Source of the DNA: Neisseria lisongii
GTDB taxonomy: Bacteria; Pseudomonadota; Gammaproteobacteria; Burkholderiales; Neisseriaceae
NCBI RefSeq assembly: GCF_028463985.1
Contig: NZ_CP116766.1
Coordinates: forward strand, 1-64,000
Direction of reading: 5' to 3'
Length of the DNA: 64,000 nucleotides
Shown here: positions 27,016-35,268 of the stretch, in pieces
Position numbering within the stretch: position 1 is the first letter of the stretch
Layout: every line of letters begins with the position of its first letter
Translations under genes and position numbers: made by a program
Notes under the pieces: generated by a model
The model's input: the letters and a program-made list of their open reading frames with translations, nothing else
The model's database searches: none
What the model was told of the DNA's origin: nothing

Positions 27016-27270
27016 TGTAGGTTTTGTAGGTTTTGTAGGTTTTTCTTTTTAAATCAATATCCTGCAAGGGTCGATTTGTAGGTATTTTGTAGGTTTTTGA
27101 GTAGGTTTTTTCAGGCGGCGGTTTTCAGACGGCCTGCATCATACCTACTGCATACCTACAGAAAACCTACAAAAAACCTACAAACGTTTTTAGCTAACTA
27201 TCGCTGTTAAATATATATTGTTAAAGGGTTTATTGTGTTGTTAATATCTATCATACCTACAAAACCTACC
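27016..27270. repeat. Iteron array, candidate replication origin of element 1
   Basis: Repeats of TGTAGGTTT: three in perfect 9-base tandem at 27016, 27025 and 27034, then about 27077, 27088 and 27101, followed by copies in the opposite orientation (AAACCTAC at about 27163, 27173 and 27263, plus ATACCTAC variants). They surround AT-rich DNA and one uptake sequence. The array begins 71 bases after the helicase stop, the place where P4-type elements carry an origin. Confidence 0.7.
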
Positions 27271-27299
27271 GATTTTTGAAATTTGCTCGCTGCGTGAAA

Positions 27300-27336
27300 G
27301 AAAACAGGGCAAACAGGTAGCGCCTGCTTGCCCTGT
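27300..27336 (-). terminator. Terminator of the element 1 helicase gene
   Basis: On the minus strand ACAGGGCAAGCAGG pairs with CCTGTTTGCCCTGT and is followed by TTTCTTT. Confidence 0.75.
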
Positions 27337-27341
27337 CGGCT

Positions 27342-29315
27342 CTAAGTATCCGTGCCGCTTTCCTCCGTTTCGGGCGGGGCGATACCCCTTAGGCAATACA
27401 TTCTTGTGTTCTTTGGAAGCAGATTCTGGCCTATCAAACTTGGCGGGACTCTGCGTTTATAGTTTCTGCCATCACGCCATAACCAACCCGCCGCCTCCAG
27501 TACGCTGCACACCAGCCGTATATTTTTGCCCTTGCAGATTTCTTCTTCAAATACCTTGTCGAGGATATACCATGTGGGCGTTTCGCCTGTTCTGCGGGCA
27601 TCCAGCCTAAAGCCTGCGTGGTTTCGATTGGTTTCGATATTTTCGCCCAAATAATCAATCTCGCCTGCCGCCTGCTTAGGGTCTCTAGTAAAGCGTTCGC
27701 TCAAGCCGTAAAGCATCATGAAGCTGCGGGCTGTTTTCATAATATCGCTTTCCTCTTTGTTTTCCTTGCCTGCGTGTTCTAGCCAAGCATCAAAACAGGT
27801 TTTGACACCAGCCGCACCGACACCTTGGGCTAGGCCTGTAATGCCCCATTCGCCTGCCAATTCCAAGGCGGCACAGGCCAAGGCAAAGCGTTTGGCGGCT
27901 CTTATCGGCTGGCTGGATAAGTCAGAGGGTAGGGCGGACAGAAACGCATTCTGCAAAGCCAACAGGCGGGCTTTAAACGCTGATGAATCCTGCTGCATGG
28001 CCTGCGTTAATTGCGACAGATACGCCCGCCACGCTGCGCCGTGATACAGGTTTACGCTCTGTTCTAAATGCGCCGCCAAGAGTTCGGGGCGCTCGAAGCC
28101 GTGCAGGGTGTCAAACGTGCCGTAACCTGCGCCTGCATCGGCGGGAATGGCGGGCAAACGCACCGCCTGCCCTGCCTGCCATTCGTAGTTGTACTTGCGC
28201 ATAAAGTGTTCAGGCTCATATTCGCCGTTAGAGATAACCAGCACCCGCCAAGTAAGATGCTCACGGTTGCCGCCCTCTTTGGCTGCCTGCCCTTTCTTAA
28301 CGCCGTTAAACACGGCATAAGAGGCATAATCTAAGGCTCTGCCGTCTGCCTGTCCCATTTCGTCAAGAAACAATGCACCGTCGCTGTTGGCTGCGGCGTA
28401 GTTGTCGAAACTCAAACCCGTGCCGTTCCATTGGATTTTGAGTTGTTCGGGATTGCCGATAACCGACATCGCCACTTTGCCCGATATGCTCTTACCGATT
28501 GACGAACTGCCGAAGAAGTGAAAGCCGCCGCCCTCTTGTTTGGTAATTGCCAGCAGGGGTGCAGCAAACACCGCCCCCAACGCCAGCAGCAGGCGGCTGT
28601 TGCCCTCGGTATAGCGGGCAATATGCTGTTGCCAGTCCTCAAGGCTGCCCGCCTGCTTGTAGGCTTTGTGTTTGCTCAAATCGCCGATATAGAACACGGG
28701 TTTTGCTGCTTCGCCGATAATTTCCCCATTCGCTAGGACGTAGGCCGTCTGCGATTCATCACACCAGCCGCCTGTTTTTGTGAAGCGGTATTCTGTCTGT
28801 TCGCCCTCCCATTGTAGGTAATTCGCCAAATGTGCCATGGTTACGGTGTTTTGTCTGATACCTGCGCCATGGCTGCGCAGAAATGCCCACCCGTCAGGCC
28901 TGCCTACCGATTCCAGCGGAAACGCTATAATTTCCTCTTCACGGCTGCCTGTCGGTTTGACTTTCAATAGGCGGTAGGCCTTGCCGTCTGTACTCTTTCC
29001 TAGTCCGATAATGGTTATCGGGTCAGACAGTTTCACAGGCGGTTTTATGTATTGCGTGCCGTCTTTGGCCGTGCCGACATCGTAGAAATACAGGCCTGCA
29101 TTGATGCCCGATTTCACAAGATTGTAATACGGCTTTTGGCTGTCGCCCTCTGCCTGCGTGATATTCTGCAAGGCCTCTAAATCGCTTTGGTTCAGTTCGA
29201 TAACGTTTGGGCGGGGTTTGCCCTTGCCTTTGCCCCGTTTGCCTGTTTGGGCGGCTTCTTGGCCGTCTGAAAATGCGGTTTTGCGTTCGGTTTCGTGGGT
29301 TGTCTGCTTATTCAT
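27342..29315 (-). CDS. DUF927-type replicative helicase of element 1
   Basis: 657 aa. The start at 29315 follows AAGGAG and lies two bases after the primase stop. N-terminal basic segment (GKRGKGKGKPRP) with an uptake-derived FSDG, then a DUF927 AAA-like domain with Walker A FFGSSSIGKSISGK and Walker B ALFLDEMGQADGR. The C-terminus (KVFEEEICKGKNIRLVCSVL...) looks like the winged-helix tail of P4 alpha-type proteins that bind origin iterons; that last point is inference. Primase, helicase and iterons form the replication module. Confidence 0.8.
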   Translation of the reverse strand: MNKQTTHETERKTAFSDGQEAAQTGKRGKGKGKPRPNVIELNQSDLEALQNITQAEGDSQKPYYNLVKSGINAGLYFYDVGTAKDGTQYIKPPVKLSDPITIIGLGKSTDGKAYRLLKVKPTGSREEEIIAFPLESVGRPDGWAFLRSHGAGIRQNTVTMAHLANYLQWEGEQTEYRFTKTGGWCDESQTAYVLANGEIIGEAAKPVFYIGDLSKHKAYKQAGSLEDWQQHIARYTEGNSRLLLALGAVFAAPLLAITKQEGGGFHFFGSSSIGKSISGKVAMSVIGNPEQLKIQWNGTGLSFDNYAAANSDGALFLDEMGQADGRALDYASYAVFNGVKKGQAAKEGGNREHLTWRVLVISNGEYEPEHFMRKYNYEWQAGQAVRLPAIPADAGAGYGTFDTLHGFERPELLAAHLEQSVNLYHGAAWRAYLSQLTQAMQQDSSAFKARLLALQNAFLSALPSDLSSQPIRAAKRFALACAALELAGEWGITGLAQGVGAAGVKTCFDAWLEHAGKENKEESDIMKTARSFMMLYGLSERFTRDPKQAAGEIDYLGENIETNRNHAGFRLDARRTGETPTWYILDKVFEEEICKGKNIRLVCSVLEAAGWLWRDGRNYKRRVPPSLIGQNLLPKNTRMYCLRGIAPPETEESGTDT

Positions 29316-29317
29316 GC

Positions 29318-30382
29318 TCAAACTCCTTTTTGAACATTGGCCGCCAATACGTCCAGCGCATCTGCACCGACACAATCGGGCTGCCAAATCTTAATGCTGT
29401 CTAATTTGCCGTGATAGCGGCGTTGTAAGGCTTTGGCGGCTTCTATGCCGGTACGGTTCGGGTCGTTGTCGGCAATGATTACCAGTTCCCGAATGCCGTC
29501 AGGCAATACCAGCGTTTTCATGCCGTGTGCCGAGCCGCAAGCCCACACGGCCACGCCCGATATATAGCGGGCGGCTACGGCTGTTTCTATGCCCTCGCAT
29601 ACGCCTAAAACGCCGTTTTCGGGCTTAAACAGGCGCATGGCCGCACCTGTCAGGCTGCCTGCCGCTACCGTCTGCATTTTCTTGGCGGGTAGCCGCTGGT
29701 GTGTTTTCGGGTCAAACAGCCGCACTTTGTCGGTTTCGCCCTGATTGGACACGTTCAAATAGGTTTGGTGCAGGCCGCAGGGTTTGCCCTCGGCATCACG
29801 GTAAACGGCCACCATGGCGGGAAAATGCCCGATAATCCGCCCCGAATGCCAGTAGCCCAAGTTCGGGTGCAGGCGCAAATCGGAATGAATCGGCAACATT
29901 TCGGGGTAGGGAATCCCCCGCTTGTGCAGATAGTCGGCAATATGGCGGGTTTCCTGCCACGGTTTGCACTCCTGCCACAGTTTCGCCAACCGTTGCCGCT
30001 TTTCGGGGCTGTCGGCTGCTGCTGTTTCGGTTTGGGGCGGGGCTTTCAAGTCCACGGCGGCCACGCTGCCGCCCATGCCTAACACGCCTGCTACTGCCTG
30101 CGCCGCTTCCGTGAAGCTGTAACCCGTCAGCAGCATAATTAAATCAAAGCCGCTGCCGCCATCGGGGGTGCAGTGGTTGCAGATGAAGCCGCCGCCTTGT
30201 TTGTAGTCGGTAAAACGAAAACGGTCTTTACCGCCGCAGGCGGGGCATGGCTGGTGTTTGCGGGGGTCGGTGTAGTGTTCGGGAATGCCTAAAGCCGTCA
30301 GAATCTGCGGCCATCTGCCCCGTGCCGCTGCTTTGAGGTCATCAAGGCGGCCGTAGGACGGTTTTTGTTTGTCTGTTCTCAT
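29318..30382 (-). CDS. Zinc-finger/TOPRIM DNA primase of element 1
   Basis: 354 aa. Start at 30382 gives MRTDKQKPSYGRLDDLKAAA. P4-type zinc-binding domain CPACGGKDRFRF...CNHC (about residues 41-75) and C-terminal TOPRIM domain with VCEGIETAVAARYISG and VIIADNDPNRTG. It would synthesise primers for element replication. It is homologous and syntenic with the primase at 55404-56498. Confidence 0.88.
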   Translation of the reverse strand: MRTDKQKPSYGRLDDLKAAARGRWPQILTALGIPEHYTDPRKHQPCPACGGKDRFRFTDYKQGGGFICNHCTPDGGSGFDLIMLLTGYSFTEAAQAVAGVLGMGGSVAAVDLKAPPQTETAAADSPEKRQRLAKLWQECKPWQETRHIADYLHKRGIPYPEMLPIHSDLRLHPNLGYWHSGRIIGHFPAMVAVYRDAEGKPCGLHQTYLNVSNQGETDKVRLFDPKTHQRLPAKKMQTVAAGSLTGAAMRLFKPENGVLGVCEGIETAVAARYISGVAVWACGSAHGMKTLVLPDGIRELVIIADNDPNRTGIEAAKALQRRYHGKLDSIKIWQPDCVGADALDVLAANVQKGV

Positions 30383-30488
30383 GATTTTGCCTTTCCAAAG
30401 GCTGTAATCAGCCCGCCCTAGCGGGAAAACGTCCGCTAGCGGGTCTGAATTGCAGAATTTAGGGGATTTAATCGAAAGGTAAGGGGTC

Positions 30489-30546
30489 AGGCCGTCTGAA
30501 AAGCGAAAGGCCGTTAAAACGCAGTTTTGGGCGTTTTCAGACGGCA
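30489..30546. terminator. Uptake-sequence pair between small genes and primase
   Basis: AGGCCGTCTGAAAAG...CGTTTTCAGACGGCAT with a long loop, within 30383-30552. Shows that the element itself carries uptake sequences. Confidence 0.45.
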
Positions 30547-30552
30547 TGGCCG

Positions 30553-30714
30553 TTAGTCGGGGCGTGCGGTCAGACACACCGTCCACGCTCCGCCTGCGGT
30601 TTGCAGCAGGCACAGGCGGGCATAATCGGGGCGGTTTGCCAGTGATGCAGCGTATTCGGCCGCTTCTTTGGCACTGTTTGCCTGATACAGAGTGCATAAA
30701 ATGCGGATAGTCAT
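30553..30714 (-). CDS. Small element 1 protein, 53 aa
   Basis: MTIRILCTLYQANSAKEAAE... ending TVCLTARPD. Its ATG overlaps the stop of the preceding 80-aa gene in an ATGA junction, the fourth gene in such a chain. Alanine-rich helix, then a short strand-like end; it looks like a small accessory protein. No family recognised. Confidence 0.6.
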   Translation of the reverse strand: MTIRILCTLYQANSAKEAAEYAASLANRPDYARLCLLQTAGGAWTVCLTARPD

Positions 30715-30953
30715 ACTCTGCACCCTCCGACTGCCTGTAAAAGCTGCTGCTCACGCAAGGCCTGCTGGTCTTGCTCATGCACCCGAAACACCAGCCACAC
30801 GCCTGATGTGTAAAACATACCGAAGCGTACGTTAGGGTAGGCTGTTACCAATGCCCGCAAGGCGGCATAGGCGCTTTCATGGCTGGTGTGTTGGTGTTGC
30901 GGTACGACACACAGCGGCTTTGGCGCTCGCTGGTGTAAGTTGACGGTATTCAT
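30711..30953 (-). CDS. Small element 1 protein, 80 aa
   Basis: MNTVNLHQRAPKPLCVVPQH..., with a core SAYAALRALVTAYPNVRFGM and WLVFRVHEQDQQ. ATGA overlap with the upstream S24-like gene fixes the start. Unknown function; the alternating hydrophobic pattern suggests an alpha-beta fold. Confidence 0.6.
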   Translation of the reverse strand: MNTVNLHQRAPKPLCVVPQHQHTSHESAYAALRALVTAYPNVRFGMFYTSGVWLVFRVHEQDQQALREQQLLQAVGGCRV

Positions 30954-31312
30954 TGCACAGCCTCCACCTGCTCGAAAAAGCGGCATTGCAGCGCTGTTTT
31001 GCCGATAAAGCGAAAATGGCGGTACAGCTCCTCGGTTCTAAGGTCAATATCCCGATATATCGGGTTATCGCACACCAGCCGCAAGCCTTTTAGGGAAAGA
31101 CAGACACGCCGCAGCAGGATAGCGCCCGTGTCAAGGCTTTGCAGCAGGTACACGCCCTCGCCGATAAAGCCGCCGCAGGGGCGCAGGCCTACTGTATCGC
31201 CGACATGGAAAGTCGGTAGCATACAGTCGGATTCAAGCGTATAGGTATGCAGGGAAACGCCGCAGAAGTCGGTAACGGGAAGCGCAGAAGTGGAAAAGAC
31301 AGCCTGTTTCAT
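30950..31312 (-). CDS. S24/LexA-like C-terminal domain protein with Cys in place of the catalytic Ser
   Basis: 120 aa. The stretch ESDCMLPTFHVGDTVGLRP, then GEGVYLLQS, AILLRRVCLSLKGLRLVC and DNPIYRDIDL follows the LexA/CI peptidase fold, where the first block normally reads SMxPT with serine as nucleophile. Here the position is DCMLPT, so cysteine may replace serine or activity may be lost. There is no attached helix-turn-helix domain. The start is set by an ATGA overlap with the upstream 63-aa gene. Could sense or modify a repressor. Confidence 0.6.
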   Translation of the reverse strand: MKQAVFSTSALPVTDFCGVSLHTYTLESDCMLPTFHVGDTVGLRPCGGFIGEGVYLLQSLDTGAILLRRVCLSLKGLRLVCDNPIYRDIDLRTEELYRHFRFIGKTALQCRFFEQVEAVQ

Positions 31313-31500
31313 GCCGCACCTCCCGAAACGATACGGGAAACCGCCCATGTATCGGCTGCGGTCTGCTGGATATTGAAGCGGTAGGCCTGCGCCAGCCCCA
31401 TTTTGCGGGCAACAAAGCGCTGCGCCTCGTCAAGAGAAGAGAAATTGCGGATAAAGTGGGTAATCAGTGGGCGTGAATAGCCCTTACGGATTTTTGCCAT
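31309..31500 (-). CDS. Small basic element 1 protein, 63 aa
   Basis: MAKIRKGYSRPLITHFIRNF..., with SSLDEAQRFVARKMGLAQAY. Start at 31500 is the last ATG before the coupled chain; the frame is open further upstream through the structured-RNA region to 31902, so a longer form starting MKITTKQRFSDG at 31841 is possible. The 4-base overlap with the S24-like gene supports it as real. No family recognised. Confidence 0.5.
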   Translation of the reverse strand: MAKIRKGYSRPLITHFIRNFSSLDEAQRFVARKMGLAQAYRFNIQQTAADTWAVSRIVSGGAA

Positions 31501-31574
31501 GATGATATGCACCTTTTCGGATTGGTTTTTCAATCCCGCTTTCACGCTGTCAAACGTGTGGGAGGGAAACAAAA

Positions 31575-31627
31575 GGCGGGTTGACAGACTGGACAATCCG
31601 ATTCCAGCAGGCGTAAAGCCTCCCGCC
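31575..31627 (-). ncRNA. Three-way-junction RNA resembling C4/P4 immunity RNA (element 1)
   Basis: On the minus strand an outer stem GGCGGG/CCCGCC closes two hairpins: AGGCTTTACGCCT and CTGG(11-base loop)CCAG, then TCTGTCAA. The same order and the same CTGG...CCAG hairpin occur in element 2 at 54704-54762. The TGTCAACCCGCC part is complementary, with one bulge, to the transcript at 31776-31786, and its CTGTCAA core also to sites at about 31715-31725 and 31547-31556. That matches the way P4/P1 immunity RNAs pair with their own leader. Confidence 0.5.
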
Positions 31628-31929
31628 CCCTGTTTCCCATTGGAAAAGGTGCAACAAGGGAATGCAAACGAATAGCCGCAGAAAAGGCGGCTTGTTTGCC
31701 GGATTGTATTAGGGCTGTCAAACCCTGCTGCCCGATTGAGGGCTGCGGGTTTATTCTGCGGCTGCGGTTGGAATTTGTCAACCGCCGATTTGCCGACAGC
31801 GGCGAGGCCGTCTGAAAACCGTTGTTTTGTCGTAATTTTCATGTATAATGCCCTTTCAATTTGTTGTATTGCTTTCGGGGCTTTGCCCCACAAGGCCGCC
31901 ACCCCCCTTAAGAGAATGGCGGCCTTTCC

Positions 31930-32298
31930 TTATGCGGCCTGCTGCGCTTCAAGCTGCGCCGCTGCTTCTTCGTATTGAATGCGGTAGGTGTCGGACTGAT
32001 AACGGCACAAATCCCGTTCTAATTCGGTCAATACCGCTTCTGCGGCTGCTGCTGCCTCTTTATCCAGTTCCATATAGTCAAGCTGTTGCCGTGCTTCATG
32101 GATACACGCCAGCAGGTAATCAACGCTTTCAGTCGGTACGCAGTCTTTGCCTAACAGGTCTTCTTCGCCACCGCTGGTAATGGCGGTAATTACGTCATGA
32201 TTTGCCAGCAGGGCAAACAGGCCGTGGCTTTGGCGGCGGGTACAGTCTGATTCGGTTTGTTGGACGGTTTCGCTTAATGGGGAAAATTTAAGTTTCAT
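31930..32298 (-). CDS. Hypothetical element 1 protein, 122 aa
   Basis: MKLKFSPLSETVQQTESDCT..., with a long alpha-helical C-terminal half rich in Glu, Ala and Gln (KEAAAAAEAVLTELERDL), which may form a coiled coil. Follows alpA by 31 bases with RBS AGGAG, so probably in its operon and just upstream of the immunity-RNA region. Not recognised. Confidence 0.65.
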   Translation of the reverse strand: MKLKFSPLSETVQQTESDCTRRQSHGLFALLANHDVITAITSGGEEDLLGKDCVPTESVDYLLACIHEARQQLDYMELDKEAAAAAEAVLTELERDLCRYQSDTYRIQYEEAAAQLEAQQAA

Positions 32299-32329
32299 GG
32301 TATAGCTCCTAAAAAAGTAAAAGAAAAAA

Positions 32330-32560
32330 TTAATGCTGGTGTTGGTTGCGGCTGGCGGCTATGCGTTTGTCCAGCCATGCCTGAATGCCGTCAGACGGCC
32401 ACGCTACGGCATTTGCCGCAAGGCTTACACGCATTGGAAAATCAGGGTCAAAACGTGCCTTGTCTTGCGGATTACCCTTAGCGTAAATCGCTGCACGGCT
32501 CAAACCTGTAATGCTCATTACGTCAGGTAGGCGCAGCATTCGGATTTGAATATCAGTCAT
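32330..32560 (-). CDS. AlpA-family transcriptional regulator (element 1)
   Basis: 76 aa, MerR-like helix-turn-helix: MLRLPDVMSITGLSRAAIYA, then FPMRVSLAANAVAWPSDGIQ and AWLDKRIA. AlpA proteins activate excision or late genes in P4-like prophages. Preceded by a terminator (32584-32636) and a large palindrome (32667-32710). Confidence 0.85.
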   Translation of the reverse strand: MTDIQIRMLRLPDVMSITGLSRAAIYAKGNPQDKARFDPDFPMRVSLAANAVAWPSDGIQAWLDKRIAASRNQHQH

Positions 32561-32583
32561 TATTCAGCCTCATTCAGTCGTAT

Positions 32584-32636
32584 AAAGAAAAACCCTGTGC
32601 CTCTCTGCTGGGTTGTAGCAGCAGTGAACACAGGGT
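32584..32636 (-). terminator. Terminator upstream of alpA
   Basis: Minus-strand outer stem ACCCTGTG/CACAGGGT enclosing CTGCTG/CAGCAG pairing, followed by TTTTTCTTT. Confidence 0.7.
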
Positions 32637-32666
32637 GTATGGTAGTGAATAGGGAAATAAAATTTA

Positions 32667-32710
32667 AGGAAGTAACGGCGTTACTTCCGGAAATAACGCC
32701 GTTACTTCCT
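32667..32710. promoter_or_regulatory. Large perfect palindrome between cargo gene and alpA
   Basis: A 17-base arm AGGAAGTAACGGCGTTA is followed by CTTCCGGAAA and the exact complement. GGAAGTAACG-like half-sites occur four times. It starts at the stop of the 282-aa gene and lies upstream of alpA: operator or transcript-end structure. Confidence 0.5.
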
Positions 32711-33557
32711 ATTTTATTTTGCTTCTATGTTCTTGTATTAATTCATCTATCCATTTTTTGATTGTTCTTTCGGATAAAGATTGATTCGGGACTGAAACCC
32801 TCCGTTTTTCCCGTTTTGCCACAAGAACTTTTCCATCGTACGAATCTTGAATTCTCTTAATCAAGGCTGTTTTTTCGCCCCGTTTGAACAAACCGTTAGG
32901 CGAATTGTTCAGATGTTGGCGAATCAGTGGCTTGGCAATGTTTTCTTTGAATTCTGTCTTAAATGCTTTACTGATGCCGCTTTGTCTTGCTTTTTTACTC
33001 TGTTCGGATTTTTCAATTTTTTTGCCGATAGAAAATACGGAATAGTTCCCTAAAATATTGGCGGCTCGTGCCAGCAGATAAGAGGTATCCCGTAAAACAT
33101 CAAACATTTCATTAATTGAGTTTCGGCTTACTGCCCCTGATAATATGCTTTCAGCGTATCCAATAATAACCATTGCGGCTGCACAAAAATAATACAATCC
33201 TTGGAAAACGCTTTCATCTGCTTCAAGTTTCTTCAAATAATAGATGCTGCCATATTCGACCCCCTCCCACAGGTTTTTTCTTAAAGAATCCGAAACGATA
33301 TTTACCCCTGAATCATCGGTATCTATGATTAAGCCTAATTCTTTATAATATTTTTCCCGATACTCATAGCCGAGAGTGCAGGCCGCCCTGTAATATTCCA
33401 AGCAATCAAGTAGCACCCGATACTCTAGCTCTTTGATTTCATCGGCTGTAACCTTGATTTTTTTGAATATTTCAATAATATTCAGATAACTGCCTAGAAT
33501 CCTTGGTTCTACTTCCAAGTCAATCAGTACACGTTCATACTCTAGTAAGCCTTTCAT
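32709..33557 (-). CDS. Unrecognised AT-rich cargo protein of element 1, 282 aa
   Basis: Lower GC and different codon use from its neighbours. Largely alpha-helical; a hydrophobic segment GLYYFCAAAMVIIGYAESIL (about residues 120-140); a basic, probably nucleic-acid-binding C-terminus with SLSERTIKKWIDELIQEH, helix-turn-helix-like. It occupies the int-alpA interval. Function unknown; this position in satellites often carries anti-phage or other accessory genes, which is inference only. Confidence 0.7.
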   Translation of the reverse strand: MKGLLEYERVLIDLEVEPRILGSYLNIIEIFKKIKVTADEIKELEYRVLLDCLEYYRAACTLGYEYREKYYKELGLIIDTDDSGVNIVSDSLRKNLWEGVEYGSIYYLKKLEADESVFQGLYYFCAAAMVIIGYAESILSGAVSRNSINEMFDVLRDTSYLLARAANILGNYSVFSIGKKIEKSEQSKKARQSGISKAFKTEFKENIAKPLIRQHLNNSPNGLFKRGEKTALIKRIQDSYDGKVLVAKREKRRVSVPNQSLSERTIKKWIDELIQEHRSKIK

Positions 33558-33620
33558 TAAATCCCCCTGTTCAATTTGTCGGTTTGCTCAATTTGTCTGC
33601 ATTGCAGTTTTCAGACGGCC

Positions 33621-34898
33621 TCACAGCTTGGCTTGCAGGCGGGCGATTTGCTCTTCTGCAAGTTCTCTTTCGGCTTGGCGGTAACGCTCGTACAGCCAGC
33701 CTGAATAGAAAGCCATCATTTCAGCCCTCCGCTCGAATAAATCAGAGCGCATATAGGCTTTATCTACGCCTTTGGGCTGGTGTGCTAGGGCTTGTTCTGT
33801 CAGTTCGGCTGAATAACCCTGTTCCATGCACAGCCCTTTCATAAAACTTCTAAATCCATGCGGTACAGCCTTGCTTTTGCCCTCGTGTTTGCCGTCATAG
33901 CCCATTGCCGACAGCAGCCGCCCAATGGCCGCACCCGATATAACCGTGCCTTGTCCGCCGCCCCGTTTGCTTTGCGGAAACAGATAGGGCGTATGGCCTG
34001 AATGGGTGTGTAATTCTTTGAGTAACGCAACCGCCCAATCAGACAGCGGGATTTTTACGGCGTTTTTCATCTTCATGTTTTCAGCAGGAAACAGCCACAC
34101 ACGGCCTGTCAGGTCTATATCGCTCCATTTGGCAAGGCGCAGGGCTTCGTTTCTCATGGCGGTTAACACCAGCAACAGCAGGGCATAGCGGGTTACAGGT
34201 TCGCCGCCGCATTGAATAAAGGCTTTGAAGAATGCCACGGTTTCAGACGGCCTGATTGTCGGCTGGTGTTCTGTCTCGTGTTGAATCAGTAATACAGACG
34301 TATTGACTGCCCGCATCAGGTTTAATTCCACCAAGCCTGCGCTGGCGGCATAGTCAAACACCATGCTGGCTGTCTGCATAATCTTGGCTGCTTCGCCGCT
34401 GATTCCCTTTTCATTCAGTGATTCCGCCAGCCGTACTATATCGCTCCGTTTCATTTCTGCTATCGGGGTGTGTTCAAACAGCGGGTACAGATGGTTTTTC
34501 AGGCGTGATTGATGGTTGCGGCGGGTCTTTTCTGCTTTGCCGTGCTGCCAAGTGGCAAACCATTTTTCAGCCACGGCACAAAAGGTATTTGCTGCCGCTT
34601 CCCGTGCCTGCTGTTTTTGCTGCTGCTTCATGCCCGCAGGGTCTAAGCCCTTGGCAATATCGGACAAGGCTTCATCACGGACTGCCCGTGCCTGCGCAAG
34701 CGATAGTTTCGGATAGCTGCCTAGGTTCAGTTCCCGTTGTTTGCCCGCATGGGTGTAGCGCAGCACAAAATATTTGCCTATCCCTTTGGCTGTCTTTCTC
34801 ACTACCACCGACAGGCCGTTTTCGTCCAAATCCGTGAATCTCATTTTGTTTTTTTCAGGCGGTAGTTTTAAGTTGTTGATTTGCTTAACGGTAAACAT
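33621..34898 (-). CDS. int: P4-type tyrosine integrase of element 1
   Basis: 425 aa from the ATG at 34898 (a TTG at 34907 is an alternative). Arm-binding N-terminus (FTDLDENGLSVVVRKTAKG, LGSYPKLSLAQAR), core domain, then catalytic R in TAMRNEALRLAKW, HxxR in VPHGFRSFMKG, late H in LAHQPKGVDKAY with the nucleophile tyrosine in AYMRSD. It lies next to tRNA-Arg and would integrate and excise the element. Arm-like repeats overlap its upstream region. Confidence 0.93.
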   Translation of the reverse strand: MFTVKQINNLKLPPEKNKMRFTDLDENGLSVVVRKTAKGIGKYFVLRYTHAGKQRELNLGSYPKLSLAQARAVRDEALSDIAKGLDPAGMKQQQKQQAREAAANTFCAVAEKWFATWQHGKAEKTRRNHQSRLKNHLYPLFEHTPIAEMKRSDIVRLAESLNEKGISGEAAKIMQTASMVFDYAASAGLVELNLMRAVNTSVLLIQHETEHQPTIRPSETVAFFKAFIQCGGEPVTRYALLLLVLTAMRNEALRLAKWSDIDLTGRVWLFPAENMKMKNAVKIPLSDWAVALLKELHTHSGHTPYLFPQSKRGGGQGTVISGAAIGRLLSAMGYDGKHEGKSKAVPHGFRSFMKGLCMEQGYSAELTEQALAHQPKGVDKAYMRSDLFERRAEMMAFYSGWLYERYRQAERELAEEQIARLQAKL

Positions 34899-35268
34899 GC
34901 GCTGCAAAACCTTTAGGGGTAAAAATTAGGGGTAATTTTTCAGGCTGAAAATTTTAGGGGTAATGGATTTTAATTCAATAAAATCAATATATTATTTATA
35001 TTCAGAAATCGAAGAAAGCGAGGATTTGCCCCTAAATCAGGCTATTTTAGGGGTAACGTCCCCCTGAATCAGACTGTATCATCAATCGCAAAAATAGAAA
35101 ATACCCCTAAAATTACCCCTAGTTTTTATGTGGCTGCGTGTGAATTTCCGTAGATTGGCGTAGAAAATAAAAAAGCCTTTCGTTGGCTGAAAGGCTTATT
35201 GGATAAGGGATTGTGTTTATCGTAGTAGATGGGGGTAGATTAGCTGAAACAGCCTATTTTTTGAGGGT
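34899..35268. promoter_or_regulatory. Integrase leader with arm-type repeats, right end of element 1
   Basis: Several TTAGGGGTAA/TTACCCCTAA motifs: about 34913, 34926, 34954, 35029, 35047 and the 20-mer at about 35102-35121 that is identical to the left-end copy. A small AAGCCTTTC/GAAAGGCTT hairpin lies at about 35175-35200. No gene is seen. Confidence 0.6.
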
